Shown: piece after piece, positions 35,757 through 64,000 of the stretch
How positions within the stretch are numbered: position 1 is the first letter of the stretch
Layout: each line of letters starts with the position of its first letter
NCBI RefSeq assembly: GCF_018991925.1
Contig: NW_024737068.1
Coordinates: forward strand, 10,867,360-10,931,359
DNA length: 64,000 bases
Origin: Homarus americanus
Taxonomy: Eukaryota; Arthropoda; Malacostraca; Decapoda; Nephropidae
Direction of reading: 5' to 3'
Program-made: the position numbers and the translations under genes
The notes under the pieces: model-generated
Seen by the model: only the letters and a program-made list of their open reading frames with translations
The model's database searches: none
What the model was told of the DNA's origin: nothing

Positions 35757-36589
35757 TATACAGTACTCGTGTATAAACTGATACTAGACATATTTTGTAG
35801 CAGATTCACACCACCACAACAGCTGATGCCATTAACAGTGTTACAGCACCAACTCTGAAACTGAATTCCTGCCAGATATCAACTCCAATGAGGAATAACA
35901 TAGAATAATATACTGTATAGTGTATACCAGTAAATGTGAAAATAAATAAAAATGCCAATAAATAGAATAACATACAAAATACTGTACAGGCATTGCCATT
36001 TGGCTGCTGGACGACAAAATATTTGACAATCGTTTCACTACAATACACACAGGAGACAGCCCAGAACTGCTGAGATCAAGCATTCCACTGACCCCCCTCC
36101 CTCTTCCCCACTCAACATTTTAACTTTTAACACATGAAGAAATGTTTATTCCCTGTGTGTTTTTTACCTTATCATAATTATTTATTTATCTTTTTTTTTG
36201 CACAGTCTTCCATGTGAGATTGTGTGCATGTGGATGAGTAAAAAAATGAAGCAAATTACGTAAACCCAGCCAAAAATTTTTGAAAAATAATCATAACATA
36301 GCATATAGCTCACAGCTCAGCCTGGTAGAGAGAGAGCTAGGGGATGTGGCTACAGTGACAAGTTTTGTGTTACTATTACAAATACAAAACTTATATAAAA
36401 TATTGAAAAACAAGCACACAAAAAAATAGGGAATATTATCAGATGTAAAGTAACAGCTTGTATGGTAAGTCATAAGCTCAAGCAAACCCTCAACTCCCTG
36501 TACCTCCTTTCCCAGAATTCATAAACCATACCACCTACCTTTCTTATGTTAGTTAACAATTGTGCTACTTCAAGCAACATATTGTGCAT
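35757..36589. other. Intergenic stretch, nothing recognised
   Basis: AT-rich; short frames only. Confidence 0.45.
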
Positions 36590-36830
36590 CTGTTTTGTAG
36601 TGCTATGTCTTTAAGGTAAACACTTTCTGCTTTATATGCCGGGGTCCAGGGCGGAGCCTCGATTACGAAGTTAGGTAAAAATTAGGTAGGTTTGGTTGGT
36701 TAGGTTCTGTGCAGTGTCATTTATATTTTCTTGTTTAGTATCATGCAAATAACATCTCCATAAATTTTGGTACAATTTCATAAGTTATTTCTGATGCTAA
36801 CCATCTCCTCCACCATTACCTTTTTATTCT
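36590..36830 (+). repeat. Dispersed repeat, right part (second copy)
   Basis: Matches 2340-2590 in the same orientation ('atgccggggtccagggcgga' to 'gctaaccatctcctccacca'). Confidence 0.6.
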
Positions 36831-36984
36831 ACTGGAAATTCTTCCATATTGAAGTGTAGCCTTGAAAGCTAGCTTTAGTATTATTAGGTAAAATAGAACC
36901 ATGGCTACAAGTTGATCAGTGACAGCGAGGATAAAGTTCATTCCCAATTTCATAATCACATAATTTTGAAAACCCAAACTACTA

Positions 36985-37055
36985 TAACTATACACAGGGC
37001 TGCCATGCACAGGCCAACCGGCCTATTGCAGACTCCTTATTTTCTTATGTTACCA
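36985..37055 (+). mobile_element. LINE 3'-tail fragment
   Basis: 'gccaaccggcctattgcaga' followed by 'ttcttatg' parallels the end of the LINE at 45985-47378 ('gccaataggcccgctgcagt' and 'cattcttatg'). Confidence 0.5.
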
Positions 37056-37139
37056 AGGGATATTTTTGGAAACAGTGGAACAGTCGGCTAACACCAGAAG
37101 TAGTAGTTAGATAACGTTAATCTTGTCCACAGATTTTCT

Positions 37140-37920
37140 TTGAATGATAATAAGTACTGGTAATAAAGAACAATATGACAACTTTATTATTTTATTTATA
37201 AATAAATATATATATTTTTTTAGTTTTCCTCTATCTACAACCATAAATCACCTGTAAGGGGAAGGGTATCAAAGATTAGGGAAATTACGGAGTAAAACAC
37301 AGCAAGAGCTGATCATATGACACTAAAGTAATGTCTTTATGTGCTTTGGAGACAAAGAAGTGAATTATTTATCGTAAATATTCCACAGAAAAATCTGCTC
37401 TGGCACATGTTCTCGGTCGAAGTGCACTCTCACATCCACAAAAAACGTAAAATTACACCAAGCCGCCTCAAGAAAGTTGCTTTCATTGGTACCAGATATC
37501 AAAGGAAGTACTTTCTATTTAATATGCCTGGGAGTCCTGCTAGGAAGTTAGGTAATGTTGAGTAGGCTTCTTTGGTTAGGTTGGTGGTAAAAATTTAGTT
37601 CCCTGTATTTAAGTATCCAAACTAACCTAACCTAATGAGTATTATTATCGTTTTGGTCCTGCAGTGAATTTTAGGATTTTAAGTTTAGTTTAGGTTAAGT
37701 TGAAATTATGTTTTTACGATGGCATTTGATGTGTTTTGAACGATTCTGACCTACTTCCAAATACGTGTATGAATCTAAAATAATACCAGGTTGATTAGGT
37801 CGTATATATCATTGTTATTATTTACTATCATCCAAAAAACATGTGGAAAAATTAATGAAATCGAACTACTCCTTCTGGTGTTAGCCGTCTGCTCCACCTT
37901 TACAATATTTTCTAACTAAT
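37140..37920 (+). repeat. Dispersed repeat, longest copy
   Basis: Carries both parts seen separately at 540-765 and 2240-2590, in the same order and orientation: left part with 'accataaatcacctgtaagg', right part with 'aatatgcctgggagtcc' and 'tgttagccgtctgctcc'. Family not recognised; possibly derived from the same source as the fragment at 2021. Confidence 0.55.
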
Positions 37921-38608
37921 AAATCAACACGTTTATTTCCTTAACCAAATGCTTCTAACATTATATATTATTTAATGCAGATCAAGCTGTAAATGGTAAA
38001 AGGGATAAGCAAGTTCAGTTTGGTGAACTGTTGATTCTATAGAAGTGTCTCTTGACTATATACAACACAATTTATTACACAACATGATTATATAAAATAT
38101 CTTTCCATGTGACCAATAACTAATATGAATGTCACTTGAAAATAAACTCACAAATACACTGACAGATACAGTCCATACGTCCTGTTGTGGGTCAGCTGAC
38201 AGCTTGTAAACAACTGTCTCGTCTGACGTGTATGTCTCATCATTTGGGATTTGTATAAAAAAGTTTTACAACCACTACAAAGAACACTACTATTACTGTA
38301 TATAGACGATATACTCTGTATGACTTTTGAATCAAAATTAATTCATGTTACTTGCTATTTAGCTTATAAATATTATTACAGGGATTATAATCTGAGGGCG
38401 GGATATTTAAACCAGGGTTGCCAGATGTACGACAAGCTTCACGCCTTCTCACGGCCAAATCGGCCAAAACTTTTTGGATGGGAAGCACAAGGCTATTTTT
38501 GCAATCCACACAAAATTAAAGTATCCCCTACAATATCCACTTAAAATGTCGTAATAAAACCAAATTTTCACTTAGAATTGAGAGCCCAATAATTACATAA
38601 ACATAATA
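37921..38608. other. Intergenic stretch, nothing recognised
   Basis: No coding or repeat signature. Confidence 0.45.
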
Positions 38609-39037
38609 TTGTAGTGGATTCCTCCCCTACAAACGCTGTTTGTCCTGAGTAGCCGACCCCGCGAATTCCCCAGTGCTTGCCTCGTGGTCTAGGTCAACCA
38701 GCGCCGCCATACATCACGGAGCGGGGGTCAACTACTAAGCCAAGCCTACCCCCGCTATTTAAGACCTGACCTCGTGGTGACCTGTCTCTTTCTATCTACA
38801 CCTCCTCCACTCCTGCCTGGCGGCCCTCGCTCCCGCCGGCGAGCATGGCGACCCACAAGCTGTCCTTCTCTGAGCACCCTCACCAACCAGCTCTCTCTAC
38901 TCAACGCTTGTAACCATGCTGCCTTCCCAGCACCAAGCTGCATTGTACATCCAATACAACATGTATACAGAGAGCACATTGTGAGTTTCCTTTCTCCAAC
39001 CCATCCTGAGTGTGAACCAAACATCTCAAACCCCACA
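38609..39037 (+). repeat. LTR, 429 bp
   Basis: Related to 6236-6629 over its whole length, with a TATA-like 'gctatttaagacc' and an extra roughly 30-bp GC-rich block near 38820-38850. Confidence 0.82.
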
Positions 39038-39357
39038 ATGGTGACCCCCGGAGTGACCACTCACACAGGATGGAGGAGAAACAGATCACGCTCCCAGTCT
39101 TCAAGCAACATGGAAGACTGGCTTATCCACCCAGAAGCAGCTTTCATCGGCTCTACAGCTACTGTCTCTACACCGCAGGTTAGACACCCTAGAGCAGCAC
39201 TGCTTCTCTAAGCAGACACCAGCTCCTCTTCCTGCCCCAAGCACTATGTCCTACCTACCCCAGCACACCCGTCTTGCCTCAGACGCCGCCCCCGGCCCTA
39301 CAGTAACCCCTGCCGCCCCTGATGCGGCCTCTGTTCCTGAGTGCGGACCCACACATA
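38609..39357 (+). mobile_element. Third LTR element copy: 5' LTR plus collapsed gag
   Basis: LTR 38609-39037 (TGTAGTGGATTCCT to ACCCCACA) belongs to the 6236 family but is 35 bp longer. Then come the primer site TGGTGACCCCCGG at 39039 and a gag start (MEEKQITLPVFKQ at 39071) that is soon frame-broken and deleted. Pieces of the mid-gag region (around 39245) follow. No 3' LTR is present; sequence changes at about 39357. Truncated relic. Confidence 0.8.
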
Positions 39358-42300
39358 AGAACATAAGGTGTTTTTTTAATGTGAATCTTTGCCTAATTTC
39401 AACAACATACACAGTCACCAGTGCATTTCATCTGGACAAGCGAGATGAATAGTTTAGCCTTCAGGTTTGGTTAGGTCAGGTCAGGTTAGGTTAGGTTGTC
39501 TATGAATCCATTCAATTATATGTATTGTGAATTGTGATTATTCACAGGAGCCTCTATGGCTAGTCGGAAGTTTAAAAAAAGAGGTACATAAAATTATTGC
39601 CATTAAGGCAATACTGTATAATCCAGCTGCAACTTATTTTTTGCTATTGAAGGGTAATAAAATGCAATAAGCAACAACATCTTACTTTATTTTTCAGATA
39701 ACATCTTAGAAAAATACAAAACCGGCCTCCAACAGTCTATCCGGCTACGATTTTCAGTGCCAACTTTATCAAAGTCAATGTGGCTGCAATTCTTACAAAA
39801 CTGTCTTCCATTTGTCTGTTCCAGTCGTTACTCATAACATTCTCACAACCGACTTCGAACAGTTGAGTCAACCTGCTGCATAAAAAAAGCTTAAAAAACA
39901 AGTTTGTTCCAGTTGTTACTTTCACAAAATTTACGTCTTTCAATATCAATCTGACTGTAACTCACAAAAATCTGCATGCTTCTGTTTCCATCTTACTTTC
40001 ATTACAGTTTCACATTAGCTGCTTCCAGCAAGGTCTATCTGGCTGCTGCAGCTCCCACAAGACCGGCTACAAAAGAACATCTATCCCGCTACATATCAAC
40101 AATATCTCTCTCTACCATGACCGAGATCTTGTAACTGATACAGTTATTTGGCAGACTTGTCAGTTATTGAGTAGAATTTAGTGTTTGTCTATAACTTGGT
40201 GGTTTTTTATAATTTTTTGGATTTGTCTAGTTTGGTGGATCTGTTTACAATTTAGTAGATATGAGTTAATAATGAGTATAATCTGGTAGGCTTCACAATT
40301 GCTTTATACAATTTAGTGGATTAGTTAGTTAATAATTTAGTGGAATAGTCAGTTAATAGGCATAATTTAGTGGAATTATCAGTTAATAGATAAAATCTTC
40401 TGGAGGTATGTTCGACATGGGAAATCTATTTTAGATGTGTACAATGATCACGTTTCAAAATTATTCGCTTTTAGTGTCAACAATATGGTCTTTCCTGAAG
40501 TAAACTAAAAAAAATGGTTTTTGCTCTAAGGCTTAAGCTGTCAACATTGTGGCTTCAGCTGACCTAAATCAAGATAATGGTTTAATGGATCTGCTCCGAG
40601 TAGCTGGGTGTAAACAATTCGTTAAGAGGTCATATATGGGGTTTAAATTTCGCACGAATCCAATTTTTGGTGTGTGGTGTCTGTAAAAAGATGTTTGCAC
40701 AGTATTGTAGGCCTATTTACCGGCTGCAAAATCAGTGTCATGCCAATTCTGAAGTACTGAATTTAAACATTTACGTAAATTATGTGTTGTTGATATGGAA
40801 GACAAACAAAAAAATGCTGAATATGAATCTTTTCCCCTGCATTTCCTCCAATATAATAATTTTTCCCCATAGACATACTACAGTATAACGTCTCCTATAC
40901 ACATATACTGTATACAGTTCACAAACAATATCATACCAATTCTGAATCCGTGCTGTAACCACTTGGTGTTCAGTTCTTCCGAAGACAAATGTTCCACAAC
41001 TCAAAAAATTTGTTGGGTGAGAAAACACACAAAATAATAAAATAGGCTTATGAAATTATACTAAGGTAAATATAAAAACTAAACATGGGAATTGTATAAT
41101 AATGACTTAACACACACAAAGAAGACATTTAAACTACTGCAAGTGCAATATGATTTTATAACTACACGATACCGAGCCTTATACAATACTGAACTAGGGA
41201 GACAATGAGTTGGACATAGCTGCGTCTGTGCTGAACTGGTTGTACGCTTGGCAGCCTATATAATGAGACATTTACAGAAAATACAGAATTCTCTCACATG
41301 AAAAACAATATTTGTCAGTCAGTCACAAAAGAAAGATATTGGGCTGACCAACAGACAAAATCCAAAAGAATATTTTACGTATATCAGCTAATATTTCAGA
41401 ATAGTAAATAATAATGATTAAGAATTCAATAAAAGCTGCTTTAGTTTTGCCTGGTCAAAAGTTCTCTTTATCAGTTAGAGTCAGTAAAAGATTGAATCGA
41501 GCAGCTAATGAATAACGTGGTCAAACAGTCAGCAAATCAATAAGTTGGTGAATCGGTCAGTGAGACAATCAGTTGGTGAGTCAATCAATTTGAAAGTGAA
41601 TCTGTTGGTGAATCAGATAATAAATGACTGACTAAGTTGGTGAGCCTGTCATTGAGTCAAGCTGCTAGTGAGATGGTGAATGAGTCAATCAGTCAATGAA
41701 TTAGTGAGTGAGTTGCTGAATCAGTGAGTCCGACGTTAAGTGAATGAGCCAGTTAACGAATCAGTTAGTTAATGAATCATGTAATGAATGAATCAGGAGG
41801 TAAAAATGTGTAATTCTGTTACTGTTGTCAGGAAGTGTGATGGAAACCCAAGACATGATGAATGGAGAGATGTAGAAGGAATACACAGCAAGTACAGAGC
41901 TGAGGAGAAGTTATGTGAAATAATTAAGGCTTAATGGCTTGGGTCTCAGAACTCATTGTCATTTGTCTTAGTGTTTGAATCTTCTTAAAACCACTAGTGG
42001 CAGGACTCCGTGTTGGGGTGGTGGCACAACTTTTTCCCTGACCAAGTGTCAAGTTGACTTAACAAAAATGAGAACTAATTGGTCTGCGGAGCACCCATCC
42101 TTATATGAATCAGATTTCCATATTACAGTTTACGAGGGGTGGATTGTTTTATATTTGTGTGTGTTCTGTAATGTTTACCTTCATGAGTTGACACGAGATT
42201 TCTTGAAATAGTCGGTGATGTGTGTGTGTGTGAAGAAAGAGGAGAGAGTGAGAGACAGAAAGTGGTTCACGGTTCGTGAATATTATCTTTGCCTAATTAG

Positions 42301-42440
42301 ATACAGTACTGGTTCCACATGGGACAGAAATATATATCTGCTTAAAGACAATTAGTTGTTTCTTTCCAATTATATATTTTCATCCAAATGATAATTTTTT
42401 ATATAATCATCTGAAAGGTTGCATTTGGACAATTTAAAAT
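39358..42440. other. Intergenic stretch with TTAGG-like and degenerate repeats
   Basis: No gene recognised. Holds 'ggttaggttaggtt' at 39480-39498, an imperfect 'aatttagtgga' repeat at 40170-40400, and an irregular 'gagtcaatcagt' array at 41500-41800. Confidence 0.5.
39466..39499 (+). repeat. Short TTAGG-like (arthropod telomere type) array
   Basis: Imperfect units of GGTTA/AGGTC (ttaggtcaggtcaggttagg...). Similar motifs occur near 37570, 37620 and 48790-48850. Confidence 0.6.
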
Positions 42441-42444
42441 AACG

Positions 42445-42450
42445 TTTATT
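42445..42450 (-). terminator. Candidate polyadenylation signal of the cadherin gene
   Basis: AATAAA on the minus strand about 250 bases after the cadherin stop codon at 42698. Context fits a 3' end but cleavage is unproven. Confidence 0.45.
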
Positions 42451-42697
42451 GAAAAAATAATAGGAGAAAGTATCTCATTCAGACTAGAAAGGCACAAGGC
42501 GGGTCTGGTGTTTTTGTAGGCGTGGCCACAAGTTCTCTAAGTCGAGTTATTCCATCGCTGATTGGTGGAGGCAGAGGCTCTGGGTAGGGAGTGAATGTCA
42601 CAAGATCCCCTTCGGAAGTTGGGAGAACTGTCGTGACTGGCTGGGTAGTGTTTGTCTTGGTATCTGACGCCGACGACTGACTAAGGTTGGGCGAATG

Positions 42698-63484
<20,787 letters not shown>

Positions 63485-63756
63485 CTGCAAGGCGCGTGAG
63501 AGAGAGAGATTAATTAATAAACCTGCATTCGTGTGTTGAGTATAAATAATAAGGGGAAAAGCACAATGGCTGTATAAAACTGAGAATGAACTTACACGTT
63601 TTCTTTGCTGGGGGATTTGCATAATTATCCTGTTGTCAAGCTTCATCGAAATATACCTGGACTAGAAAAGCTTCGTTACATTATCCTGTTCCTGTTCCTA
63701 CCATAAAAACAGAGATGAGTGATATTTTTGCTGACACCTGTGATCTCCACCTGGGG

Positions 63757-64000
63757 CTGTGATTAAGAACTTGAGCTATGGCTTTTACTTTGAGCTGTGA
63801 TTATAAACTCAGAGTTATGTGTTTTTGAACTTGAGCTGTGAATAAGAACTTGGTCTGTGGTTATGAACTCAGAGCTGTGGTTATGAACTTAGAGCTGTGA
63901 TTATGAACTGTGACCCTGACCTAAAGCTGTGACCCTGACCTAGAGCTGTGACCCTAACCTAGAGCTGTGACCCTGACCTAGAGCTGTGACCATAACCTAG
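63757..64000. repeat. 19-bp minisatellite reaching the window edge
   Basis: Unit ctagagctgtgaccctgac, regular from about 63905. It is preceded by a diverged form with 'gagctgtgattatgaact'. Continues beyond the window. Confidence 0.88.

Overview
This is eukaryotic, arthropod-type DNA: intron-rich, AT-rich and packed with transposons and microsatellites. Two host genes are readable, both on the minus strand. Membrin (GOSR2/Bos1, a Golgi Qb-SNARE) lies in four coding exons between 24460 and 32606 and gives a 211-residue protein. The 3' half of an N-cadherin-like (CadN type) classical cadherin lies in 17 coding exons between 42698 and 63484 and continues past the right edge. All splice phases of both models agree. 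The invertebrate cadherin layout (cadherin, EGF, LamG, EGF, LamG, EGF, TM, catenin-binding tail), the TTAGG-like motifs and the style of the repeats suggest a crustacean, probably a decapod. That host assignment is inference.

Layout. 1-24 kb holds no recognisable host gene. It carries the start of a Tigger element at the left edge, a CR1/Jockey-like LINE (4.1-5.66 kb), a complete non-autonomous Gypsy-like LTR element with 4-bp target duplication (6236-8699), a damaged relative of it (9225-13050), a full-length Tigger/pogo transposase ORF (13275-15026), and several MITEs. 24-33 kb is membrin. Its 5.5-kb second intron holds a Tigger pseudogene with TIRs, which is itself interrupted by a second pogo element and by a minisatellite-bearing insert. 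33-42 kb is intergenic, with MITEs, a 25-bp minisatellite and a third LTR copy. 42.7-64 kb is the cadherin gene, whose introns hold two degraded LINEs, a LINE C-terminus that looks like the restriction-like-endonuclease class, a possible Penelope-like fragment, paired tRNA-derived SINEs and long (TA)n tracts.

How the parts relate. The host genes have unrelated jobs: ER-Golgi membrane fusion and cell adhesion. The transposon history is the more unusual part. Two LTR elements with different LTR sequences share the same gag-to-pol-tail junction and lack protease, RT, RNase H and integrase, which points to an established non-autonomous lineage. At 13054-13193 one LTR and the Tigger element are both cut at the same (TA)n tract, which may be a recombination or assembly junction.
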